A stretch of DNA of 5,811 nt. Source: Acidobacteriota bacterium. GTDB taxonomy: Bacteria; Acidobacteriota; Vicinamibacteria; Vicinamibacterales; UBA2999. The stretch is taken from assembly GCA_020851835.1 (NCBI GenBank), contig JADZBZ010000073.1, positions 1-5,811 of the forward strand. Direction: 5' to 3'. The translations under genes were made by a program, and so were the position numbers. Of the stretch, positions 1-5,811 are shown piece after piece. Each line of letters starts with the position of its first letter. Position 1 is the stretch's first letter. A model generated the notes under the pieces. That model saw nothing but the letters and a program-made list of their open reading frames with translations. It had not been told where the DNA came from and did not search any database.

Positions 1-2697
1 CTGCCGGCTCTTGTCCAGTTCCCGCAGCAGCACGTCGCGCACGCGGGCCGTCTGATCCGTGGTGATCGGCGTGTCCTTCATGCCCGCAATCTCTTCGAAC
101 ACCCGCTTGACGAGCGCATCGACGCGCGCCGGGTCGCACGTCCAGTCGATCCGCACGCGATATTCCGGCTTCGGGAACCGTACGGCATTCGAGTCGGCCG
201 TGATGCTGTAGGTCGCGCCCAGCTCTTCCCGGATGGCATCGTTCAGGCGCGACTGGAGCAGCATCACGGCCGTCCGCAGCGCCAGCCTGTTCGCGTCGTC
301 GTAGTCGAAGGGTCCGGAAAACACAATCGCCACCTCGCTCCTGGGCGCGATGCCCTTCCGGACCGTCTGCCGAATCACGCCGGTGGGAAGCGCAATGCCG
401 AGGTCTCGCCACGTCTCGCGCGCGCCGGTGGCGGGCAGGCTCGCCAGATAGGTCTCGGCCAGCGGCTTCAGCGACTCCGGCGTGAAACTGCCGACGAAGA
501 TGAACGTGAAGTTGCTCGCATCGGCGAAGCGCGCCTGGTAGAACGCCAGGGCCGTGTCGAGGTTCCATTTCTCCACGGTCTCCGGCGTCTCGGGCTGGCG
601 CCTCGGCTGGTTCCGGCCGAATGCGGAGTCGAGCGCCCGGCCGAACACCGCGTCGGGACTTGCCATCTGGTTGGCCAGCAGGGCCATCGTCTGCGCCTTC
701 ATCGCCGCAAACGCCGCCGGGTCGGCGCGCGGCTCGGTGAACCGCAGGTAGATGAGCTGAAACAACGTCTCGAGATCCTGCGGCGCGCTGCCGCCTTCCA
801 TCCCCTGGCGGATTTCGGTGATGAACGGCCGCACTCCGACGGCCTTGCCGGAAAGCAGCTTGTCGAGCACGCCGGCCGTCACTTTCCCCACACCACCTGC
901 CGGAATCACGTCGGCGGCAACCCGCGCAGACAGGAACTGGCTGTCGTCTGCCAGGGAGGTTCCGCCCGGCGCCACCGCGCGAAACAGGATCTGGTCGGCT
1001 CGGAGAGAGGTGGGCCTGAGCAGGACCGTGGCGCCGTTTGACAGCTTCCATTCGGTGATCCCGGCGCCTTCGATGACGCGGCTCTCGACAATGCTGCCGC
1101 GCGCGGGCGGCGCCTCCATCAGCTTCTGCCCGGCACCGGCGTCCACGTACGCCTCGAGCCGCTTCGTCGAGGCCGCGGCGACGACGGCGGCAAGCTGCGT
1201 CTCGGTGGGCAAGGCCCCGCCAGCGCCCTCCGGCGCCGTCACGACGACCAGCCGGTTCCGCTCGGGGAACCAGTCCGCGGCCAGCGCGTTCACGTCGCGC
1301 AGCGTCATCTCGGGGATGAACCGCCGGTGGAAGGCCAGCTCCTGCCAGATCGTGGGCAGGGCTTCGTTCTGGAGGAAGTTCCGCGTGTACTCGTCGCCAC
1401 GGCTCGCCGACTCACGGTCGGGGCTCTCCTGCACCACGCGTTCGGAGCCGGCCATGTTCGCCCGCTTCGCCCGATCGAGTTCGGTGGCGGTGAAGCCAAA
1501 TCGGGCCACCCGCTGGAGTTCGGTGACCAGGGCGTCGAGGCCGCGCGAGACTCCGTCGTTGGCGACGAGCGCCTGGACAATCGCGAGGTCGCGTGTGCGC
1601 GGCGCCGGGAACAGGCCCCGCCCGGTGGCAGCGCCCAGGAACGGCGGGCTCGCGCTCCGGCCAAGGTCGTCGAGCCGGTCGCCCAGCATCTGCGCGAAGA
1701 GCTGATCGAGCATGATGGCGCGATAGCCGCCGACAGAACCCTGGTTGCGCGCGGGGCGTAGGTCGGTGAGCTGCACGACCGTGGCGGTGGTCTCCTTGTC
1801 GGTGATCACTGCATAGCGCGTGCCCGCATGTTCGGGCACGTCGAAGTTGGGCCGCGGCCGCTCGGGCTCCGGGTTGGTGAGCGACGAGAAGTGCTGTCGG
1901 ATCATCGCGGCCGCGGCGTTGCGGTCCACATCGCCGACGACGATGACGGCCATCAGATCGGGCCGATACCAGTCTCGATAGAACCGCACCAGCTGCTCAC
2001 GCTGCGCAGACTCAATCACCTCGGGCGTGCCGATGGGCGCACGGTCCGCGTAGCGCGACCCTTCGAGCTGCACACGGCGCACCTTGTCGTCGGTCCGCTC
2101 GTCAGCGCCCAGGTTCCGGCGCCACTCGGCCAGCACGATGGGCCGCTGGCGTTCGATGCCGCTCGGGTCGAACGTCGCGCCTCCGGCCCAGTCCTCCAGC
2201 ACCGTCAGCGCGGCGTCCAGGACGCCCGGCACGTCGGTCGGCACCCGCAGGGTGTACTGCGTGTCGTCGAAGCTGGTCACCGCGTTGGCATCGGCACCGA
2301 TACTCAGCCCCAGCGAGCCCAGGAAGTCGTTGATGCTGCGCTCCGGGAAGTGGCGGGAACCCTCGAATTGCATGTGCTCGACGAAGTGCGCCAAGCCCCG
2401 CTGATCCTCGTCTTCCAGCACCGACCCGGCCTTGACGACCAGCCGCAGCTCGGCCTGACGAGCGGGCTTCGCATTCCGGCGCACGTAAAAGCGCAGGCCA
2501 TTCGGCAGGGCGCCGACCAGCACTTCCGGATCGACGGGCATCCCGTCCGAGAGATCGTAGGAGGCGACCGACGCCGCGGAGGTCTCCCGTCCGGTGGGTA
2601 TCTGGGCCTGGGCCTGCGCCTCGGCATACGGGACCGCAACCGCAAGCAGCACGGCCAACACACCGAATGCGTTTCGCCCGAAGATCTGGGACATCAT
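1..2697 (-). CDS. Exported two-lobed M16 family zinc metallopeptidase (insulinase/pitrilysin-like), 3' end beyond the window
   Basis: The reading frame is open for 899 codons from the ATG at 2697 to base 1, with no stop. Residues 1-27 form a signal peptide (hydrophobic FGVLAVLLAVAV, then AEA before Gln28), so the enzyme should act in the periplasm or outside. The first M16 lobe has the inverted zinc motif HFVEH at 104-108: His104 and His108 bind zinc and Glu107 is the catalytic base. The third zinc ligand is probably Glu191 in VLAEW. A strand typical of the M16 C-terminal subdomain, VIVVGDVD, follows at about 251-258. The second lobe begins near 551 (KLSNG) and has no HxxEH. It carries Arg823 and Tyr830 in REELGATYS, with the same seven-residue spacing as the substrate-binding Arg/Tyr pair of insulin-degrading enzyme. 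Relatives of this bilobed type are often about 930 residues, so probably only a short tail is missing. The start is ATGATG, 21 bases after the cupin stop; a weak GAG lies 6 bases upstream of the first ATG. The family is clear; PqqL-like peptidases are the closest named type, but the substrate is unknown. Confidence 0.95.
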   Translation of the reverse strand, partial: MMSQIFGRNAFGVLAVLLAVAVPYAEAQAQAQIPTGRETSAASVASYDLSDGMPVDPEVLVGALPNGLRFYVRRNAKPARQAELRLVVKAGSVLEDEDQRGLAHFVEHMQFEGSRHFPERSINDFLGSLGLSIGADANAVTSFDDTQYTLRVPTDVPGVLDAALTVLEDWAGGATFDPSGIERQRPIVLAEWRRNLGADERTDDKVRRVQLEGSRYADRAPIGTPEVIESAQREQLVRFYRDWYRPDLMAVIVVGDVDRNAAAAMIRQHFSSLTNPEPERPRPNFDVPEHAGTRYAVITDKETTATVVQLTDLRPARNQGSVGGYRAIMLDQLFAQMLGDRLDDLGRSASPPFLGAATGRGLFPAPRTRDLAIVQALVANDGVSRGLDALVTELQRVARFGFTATELDRAKRANMAGSERVVQESPDRESASRGDEYTRNFLQNEALPTIWQELAFHRRFIPEMTLRDVNALAADWFPERNRLVVVTAPEGAGGALPTETQLAAVVAAASTKRLEAYVDAGAGQKLMEAPPARGSIVESRVIEGAGITEWKLSNGATVLLRPTSLRADQILFRAVAPGGTSLADDSQFLSARVAADVIPAGGVGKVTAGVLDKLLSGKAVGVRPFITEIRQGMEGGSAPQDLETLFQLIYLRFTEPRADPAAFAAMKAQTMALLANQMASPDAVFGRALDSAFGRNQPRRQPETPETVEKWNLDTALAFYQARFADASNFTFIFVGSFTPESLKPLAETYLASLPATGARETWRDLGIALPTGVIRQTVRKGIAPRSEVAIVFSGPFDYDDANRLALRTAVMLLQSRLNDAIREELGATYSITADSNAVRFPKPEYRVRIDWTCDPARVDALVKRVFEEIAGMKDTPITTDQTARVRDVLLRELDKSRQ

Positions 2698-2718
2698 CGC
2701 TCACTCGTTCTTGGCGGA

Positions 2719-3405
2719 TTACTTCAGCTCGAACAGCATCGTCCGCGGCGAGCCGCTCACCATCTCGATGGTCTCTTCCGAGCCGCGGGGCAGGTGCCGC
2801 ATCGTGCCCGCCTTCACCTCGATCGGGGTCGCCGGCCCCCGCCCCGGCGTGACGCGTATGGTCCCCACGCCCAGCCAGACGATGACCGTCTCGCGCGCCG
2901 CGCGGAATCGAAGCCCGTCGGCGCCGCCAACCCAGACGAAATCCCACGCCGTCACGCGATCGTTGTCGAGCGCCCGGGTAGCGTCCGCGGGCGGAAACGC
3001 CGGCAGGCCGCCCCCGTCCGCCGCCGGCAGGCCGGTAGCGGCGTCCGCCTTCAGCTCGATGAACACGGCCCGCAGCGGCGGATCGGTCGTCCCTTCTTCG
3101 ACATGGGTCGTCCCCTTGCGCGTGTTGGACAGGGCGCCCACTGGCGTATCAATCGTCCGCGCCGCGCCGTCCGGCGTCGTGATGACCCGTCCTCCGGGCG
3201 CGTAGTAGGTGCCGACCTGATCGTACACGTGCCGGTGCAGCGCGGTGGGCTGGCCCTTCGGCCAGACCACGTCCCAGACGTTGATGCGGTCGGTGTCGAG
3301 CAGCTTGGTGGCGTTCTGGCGGGGAAACGGCGGCGGCAACACCGTCTGGGCACCCAGCGCGGCGACACAGGCGGTCAGCAACAAGACGATGGCGGTCTGC
3401 TTCAC
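2719..3405 (-). CDS. Exported bicupin (two tandem cupin domains, the second lacking the metal-site histidines)
   Basis: This is a 228-residue protein. I chose the GTG at 3405 because GGGAG lies 5 bases upstream and because it places a signal peptide (KQTAIVLLLTACVAALGA) right at the N-terminus. The frame extends to a TTG at 3429, but that has no ribosome site and adds an unlikely leader. Signal peptidase I could cut after LGA (residue 19). LTAC at 10-13 also fits a lipobox, so a lipoprotein is possible. Two cupin repeats are visible. Repeat 1 starts at TDRINVWDVVW (38-48) and has the metal motif HRH (His57, His59), Gln63 where many cupins have Glu, and His101 in KGTTH. Repeat 2 starts at NDRVTAWDFVW (148-158) and keeps the PxG turn (PRG, 206-208), but has Phe-Arg-Ala where HxH belongs and Glu211 where the last His belongs. 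Both repeats end in FIELK or FELK. The role is unknown; binding or sensing of a small ligand is as likely as catalysis. It probably shares a transcript with the downstream peptidase. Confidence 0.88.
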   Translation of the reverse strand: MKQTAIVLLLTACVAALGAQTVLPPPFPRQNATKLLDTDRINVWDVVWPKGQPTALHRHVYDQVGTYYAPGGRVITTPDGAARTIDTPVGALSNTRKGTTHVEEGTTDPPLRAVFIELKADAATGLPAADGGGLPAFPPADATRALDNDRVTAWDFVWVGGADGLRFRAARETVIVWLGVGTIRVTPGRGPATPIEVKAGTMRHLPRGSEETIEMVSGSPRTMLFELK

Positions 3406-3410
3406 GGCAT

Positions 3411-3415
3411 CTCCC
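3411..3415 (-). promoter_or_regulatory. Ribosome binding site deciding the cupin start
   Basis: GGGAG on the minus strand ends 5 bases before the GTG at 3405. It is the clearest Shine-Dalgarno match in the window and favours the GTG over the upstream TTG at 3429. Confidence 0.65.
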
Positions 3416-3451
3416 GGAAATCGGTGCAATCGCCATCTTACCGTGCCCTAA

Positions 3452-3469
3452 CTCGCCCACCCTGGCGAG
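3452..3469 (-). other. Small inverted repeat between the amidohydrolase and cupin genes
   Basis: CTCGCC and GGCGAG form a perfect 6-bp stem with a 6-base loop, starting 11 bases after the amidohydrolase stop codon. The downstream tail on the minus strand is TTAGGG, not a T-run, so it is a poor match to an intrinsic terminator. It could be a weak terminator, an mRNA-stabilising hairpin or chance in GC-rich DNA. Confidence 0.3.
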
Positions 3470-3479
3470 ACGCACCGGC

Positions 3480-5147
3480 TTACGGCGTATACCCTTCGGC
3501 GCGAAACACCTCCCGGCCCTCGAGCAACGTCCAGAGCACCTTCGCCTGGTGGATACGCTCCACCGGAATCGCGAACAGGTTCTGGTCGAGCACGATGAGG
3601 TCGGCGAACTTACCCGGCTCGAGCGACCCGCTGTCGTGTTCTTCGAAGTTCACGAAGGCGCCACCCATCGTGTAGGCCGCCAGTGCGGCCGGCAGGTCGA
3701 CACGCTCGTCGGGAAGCCAGGCCGGCGCACCGGCAGGCGCCGTGAGCGGGCGCCGGGTCACCGCGACCTGAATGGCGTGGAGCGGGTTGGCGGTGGTCAC
3801 CGACCAGTCGCTGCCGCCGGCCAGCATCGCGCCCGAGCGCTCGAGCGACCCGAATGGATACAGCCATCGCGACCGGGCCGGGCCGAGCCGCGGTTCGGTC
3901 AATTCGCGAATGTAGCTGTCCTCATTGGCCCAGAGCGGCTGCACGTTGGCCACGACGCCAAGCTCGCGAAACCGCGGGATGTCGGCCGGGTCGAATAGCT
4001 GGATGTGGGCGATGTGCGGCCGCCGATCGCGCGGCCCGTTGGCTCGGCTCGCTGCGGCTACCGCGTCGAGGCCCTGGCGGATGGCCGCGTCGCCGATGGC
4101 GTGCATGTGCACCTGGAAGCCTTCCTTGTCGAGTCGCGCGACGATGGCCTGGAGGCGGGCATCGGTGTAGTTGGGCAGCCCTCGAGAGGGCGGACCGATC
4201 CTGCCTTCCTTCGGCAGCGGGAGGTAGGGCTCGATCAGGGACGCCGTTGCGGCCTCGATCACCCCATCCACGAAAATTTTCGCCGAGCCTGCGACCACGC
4301 CGGGCTCCGTCGTGGCGGCCCGCACCCTCACCAGGTGGTCCACCTGCGATTCGTCCAGCTTGTGATCGACGTAGAGCGACAGCCGCGCGCGAAGCCCGAG
4401 CTTGCCCTGCCGGGCCACCGCCCGGTACGCCTCGACGGCGTCGTCGCGGGCGCTGGCCTCCTGCACCGACACAATCCCGAAGCCGTTGAGCACCGCCACG
4501 GCGCGGACCAAGCCGGCTTCCCGATCGGTGGCCGAGTCCGGGGGCACGATGCCGTTGACGAGATCGGCGGCAGCCTCCCGGAGTACACCGGTGGGCTCGC
4601 CCTGTGTATCACGCTCGATGCGTCCGGCCTCGGGGTCGGGCGTCGCCGGCGTAATGCCCGCCGCGGCCAGCGCCGCGGAGTTGACCCACAGCGTGTGCCC
4701 ATCGGCCGAGCTCAGCGCCGTGGGCTGCGCGCCGGTAACGCCGTCCAGCAGAGCCTTGTTCGGCTGCCCCGGGGGAAGCGACGGCAGGTCCCACCCTCCG
4801 CCAATGAGCCAGGGGCGCCCGCCCGCCGTCGCCGCGCACGCCTCGACCTCCGCCAGCACGGCCGTGGCGCCCTCGATATCGTTCAGGTTGCACTGTCCCA
4901 GCTCGACACCCGCGCTCAACGGATGCACGTGCGCGTCGTGGAAGGCCGGCATCACGAAGCGGCCGCCGAGGTCCACGATGCGGGTGGCCGGTCCGGCCAG
5001 TGGCATCACGTCGCGCTCGCTGCCTGCGGCAACGATGCGGCCGTCGCGAACGGCGAGCGTGACGGCTGGCATCCACGGTGTAGATGGCGCCACCCTTGAG
5101 AAGCAGGTCTGGAGGGGCGGTGGCGGGCGCGGCACGCTCGCCGCCAC
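3480..5147 (-). CDS. Metal-dependent amidohydrolase, Amidohydro_3 / YtcJ-like: catalytic body (N-terminus displaced by a frameshift)
   Basis: The open frame has 555 codons, but only the part from about residue 28 (near 5066) looks like the family. The first residues are proline-rich out-of-frame reading of the upstream signal region, and the nominal GTG at 5147 is the second base of a Cys codon in that other frame. The TIM-barrel metal sites are complete: HVH at 73-75 (in FHDAHVHP), Lys290 in the AKIFVDG motif, His347 and His349 in VHMHAIGDAA, His378 and His381 in PHIAH, and Asp447 in GSDWS. The start of the small beta-domain (AVRDGRIVAAGSE) and its return at the C-terminus (GSLEPGKFADLIVLD, 507-521) are both present. 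Family members hydrolyse amide or ester bonds in small molecules; YtcJ-like proteins mostly have unknown substrates. If the frame break is real, an in-frame ATG at 5072 could start a cytoplasmic product without its first strand. If it is a sequence error, the gene runs from 5301 as an exported enzyme. Confidence 0.9.
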   Translation of the reverse strand: MAASVPRPPPPLQTCFSRVAPSTPWMPAVTLAVRDGRIVAAGSERDVMPLAGPATRIVDLGGRFVMPAFHDAHVHPLSAGVELGQCNLNDIEGATAVLAEVEACAATAGGRPWLIGGGWDLPSLPPGQPNKALLDGVTGAQPTALSSADGHTLWVNSAALAAAGITPATPDPEAGRIERDTQGEPTGVLREAAADLVNGIVPPDSATDREAGLVRAVAVLNGFGIVSVQEASARDDAVEAYRAVARQGKLGLRARLSLYVDHKLDESQVDHLVRVRAATTEPGVVAGSAKIFVDGVIEAATASLIEPYLPLPKEGRIGPPSRGLPNYTDARLQAIVARLDKEGFQVHMHAIGDAAIRQGLDAVAAASRANGPRDRRPHIAHIQLFDPADIPRFRELGVVANVQPLWANEDSYIRELTEPRLGPARSRWLYPFGSLERSGAMLAGGSDWSVTTANPLHAIQVAVTRRPLTAPAGAPAWLPDERVDLPAALAAYTMGGAFVNFEEHDSGSLEPGKFADLIVLDQNLFAIPVERIHQAKVLWTLLEGREVFRAEGYTP

Positions 5148-5301
5148 ACGACGCGCTCAGCGCGACCGGCGCGGCCAGGATGCCAACGACGACGACGCCC
5201 GCCGGCCGCTGCCGCTCATCGAGCCCAGCCGGAGCCGTGCACGACCTTACGGCGATCATCGTCGTCGGGCCGCGGCCGTCATTCCTAGTCTGCTCACTCA
5301 T
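5068..5301 (-). pseudogene. Displaced N-terminus of the amidohydrolase: export signal plus first beta strand, in another reading frame
   Basis: From the ATG at 5301 this frame encodes a 35-residue polar leader, a hydrophobic stretch (GVVVVGILAAPVALSA, about 35-50), then Ser-Cys-Gly-Gly with Cys52 as a possible lipidated residue. The lipobox is imperfect because Ser, not Leu, is at -3. An Ala/Pro linker leads to LLLKGGAIYTVDA (66-78), the usual opening of Amidohydro_3 proteins. After Ala78 the frame turns into an Arg-rich shadow (HARRSRRPHR) with no family similarity, while the continuation VTLAVRDGRIVAAG appears one base further along, in the frame of the catalytic body. No good Shine-Dalgarno precedes 5301; an ATG at 5259 is an alternative start that keeps the hydrophobic segment. 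Confidence 0.75.
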
Positions 5302-5407
5302 GGCGCGCGGTTTCTACACCACCGCTCCGAGCGAGGCGCGTGCGCAGACTACAATGGCCGCAGGAACGTCGAGCGCGCCCCCGAGCTCTCTTCACCCTGG
5401 AACCGCC
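5302..5407. promoter_or_regulatory. Divergent intergenic region with a possible -10 box for the TPR gene
   Basis: This gap separates the minus-strand gene set from the plus-strand TPR gene, so promoters for both directions are expected here or just inside the 5' ends. On the plus strand TACAAT at 5350-5355 matches five of six bases of the sigma-70 -10 consensus, but no convincing -35 lies 16-18 bases upstream. If used, transcription would start near 5362 and make the ATG at 5408 the start. No clear minus-strand promoter was found. Confidence 0.35.
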
Positions 5408-5811
5408 ATGCCGGATGCGCCCGAAATCCACTCGCTCAACGCCGACGCGGCCCGTGCCGCCGCGGAGGGCGATTTCAACGCCGCCACCGCGCTGCTGAGG
5501 CAGGTGCTCCACCTGCAGCACGAGGCGCTGGGGGCCGGCCATCCCGACATCGCGACCACGCTCAACAACCTGGCGCTCATGCGCGAGCGGGCCGGGGATC
5601 TGGCCGAAGCCGGCGTGTGCTACCGGCGGGCCCACGCCGTCGCGGCCAAGGCGCTGCCACCCGGCCATCCGCTCGTCCGCCTGAGCGACGAGAACCTGAA
5701 CGCGTTCTACGCCGCATACGGCGGGCCCGGCGTCCCGCCGCAGGCCGGCCATCCCACGCAGGACGGGACGGCCGGCCTCATGGATTTCCAGACGGGAGAC
5801 GAAGCACTCCC
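5408..5811 (+). CDS. TPR-repeat protein (kinesin light chain-type repeats), 5' part only
   Basis: The frame is open to the right edge, giving 134 residues. It has the 42-residue TPR style seen in kinesin light chain and TPR_10/TPR_12 proteins: GHPDIATTLNNLALMRERAG at 44-63, followed by DLAEAGVCYRRAHAVAAKAL and a second GHP at 86-88, exactly 42 residues after the first. A partial helix pair at about 12-40 (ADAARAAAEGDFNAATALLR) precedes it. After residue 100 the sequence becomes Gly/Pro-rich with a third GHP at 114-116, which may be a linker. No signal peptide is visible, so the product is probably cytoplasmic. GGAA lies 5 bases before the ATG as a weak ribosome site. An in-frame ATG at 5354 would add 18 residues rich in Ser, Ala and Pro; I prefer 5408 because the upstream ATG overlaps the candidate -10 box. 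TPR proteins bind partner proteins; the partner and any later domain lie outside the window. Confidence 0.82.
   Translation, partial: MPDAPEIHSLNADAARAAAEGDFNAATALLRQVLHLQHEALGAGHPDIATTLNNLALMRERAGDLAEAGVCYRRAHAVAAKALPPGHPLVRLSDENLNAFYAAYGGPGVPPQAGHPTQDGTAGLMDFQTGDEAL

Noticed and set aside
818..1705. 295-codon plus-strand open frame (and the overlapping 1327-1761 frame)
   Set aside because: Both lie opposite the M16 coding sequence, are Ser/Arg/Ala/Pro-rich and have no recognisable motif. The opposite strand reads as a continuous M16 protein.
2102..2947. 281-codon minus-strand open frame crossing the cupin-peptidase junction
   Set aside because: It is a shifted frame over two well-supported genes, with Arg/Gly/Ala-rich low-complexity translation.
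3435..3440. TAAGAT on the minus strand as a separate cupin promoter
   Set aside because: Only four of six bases match the -10 consensus and the sequence 17 bases upstream (AGGGTG) is not a -35 box.
1828..3675. 615-codon open frame on the plus strand
   Set aside because: Its codons mirror exactly the frame of the peptidase and cupin genes on the other strand, where TTA, CTA and TCA are absent because of high GC. The translation is rich in His, Arg, Gly and Gln and shows no domain.
4005..5099. 364-codon plus-strand open frame
   Set aside because: Antisense to the amidohydrolase body, whose metal ligands are all present on the minus strand. The plus-strand product is Arg/Gly/His-rich without a domain.
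5294..5752. 152-codon minus-strand open frame opposite the TPR gene
   Set aside because: The plus strand shows regular 42-residue TPR spacing. The minus-strand product has no recognisable family features.
1..5811. RNA genes, insertion sequences, CRISPR arrays, attachment sites, riboswitches
   Set aside because: Nearly all of the window is coding, and the short gaps (21, 74 and about 106 bases) hold no tRNA-like arms, terminal inverted repeats, direct repeat arrays or known riboswitch cores that I could see.

Overview
The window is a high-GC bacterial chromosomal segment. Codons ending in G or C dominate, and three consecutive genes encode exported proteins. The style (exported M16 peptidase, cupin with a signal peptide, YtcJ-type amidohydrolase, kinesin-light-chain-type TPR protein) suggests Acidobacteriota, perhaps Vicinamibacteria. 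That is inference from gene style, not from a marker gene. No RNA gene, mobile element, CRISPR array or phage gene is visible.

Layout: three genes lie head to tail on the minus strand and one diverges on the plus strand. Read in the direction of transcription, the minus-strand set is: (1) a metal-dependent amidohydrolase of the Amidohydro_3/YtcJ type (3480-5301), whose N-terminal export signal and catalytic body lie in two different reading frames; (2) a small exported two-domain cupin (2719-3405); (3) a large two-lobed M16 (insulinase/pitrilysin-like) zinc peptidase (from 2697 and leaving the window at base 1, 899 residues seen). The gaps are 74 and 21 bases. The cupin and peptidase are probably co-transcribed; the amidohydrolase may be too, although a small inverted repeat lies just after its stop codon. 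A 52 to 106 base intergenic region, depending on the start used, separates this set from a TPR-repeat protein (from 5408, running off the right edge).

How they may work together: all three minus-strand products carry an N-terminal export signal (for the amidohydrolase, in the broken N-terminal frame). The peptidase would degrade peptides outside the cytoplasm and the amidohydrolase would hydrolyse a small amide- or ester-type compound. The cupin could bind a metal or small ligand. No shared pathway can be proven from the sequence.

The observation most worth checking is the frameshift at about 5052-5076 in the amidohydrolase. It is either a real lesion that leaves a complete catalytic domain without its start and export signal, or a sequence error. 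The rest looks like an ordinary chromosomal region, and I see no convincing undescribed system.
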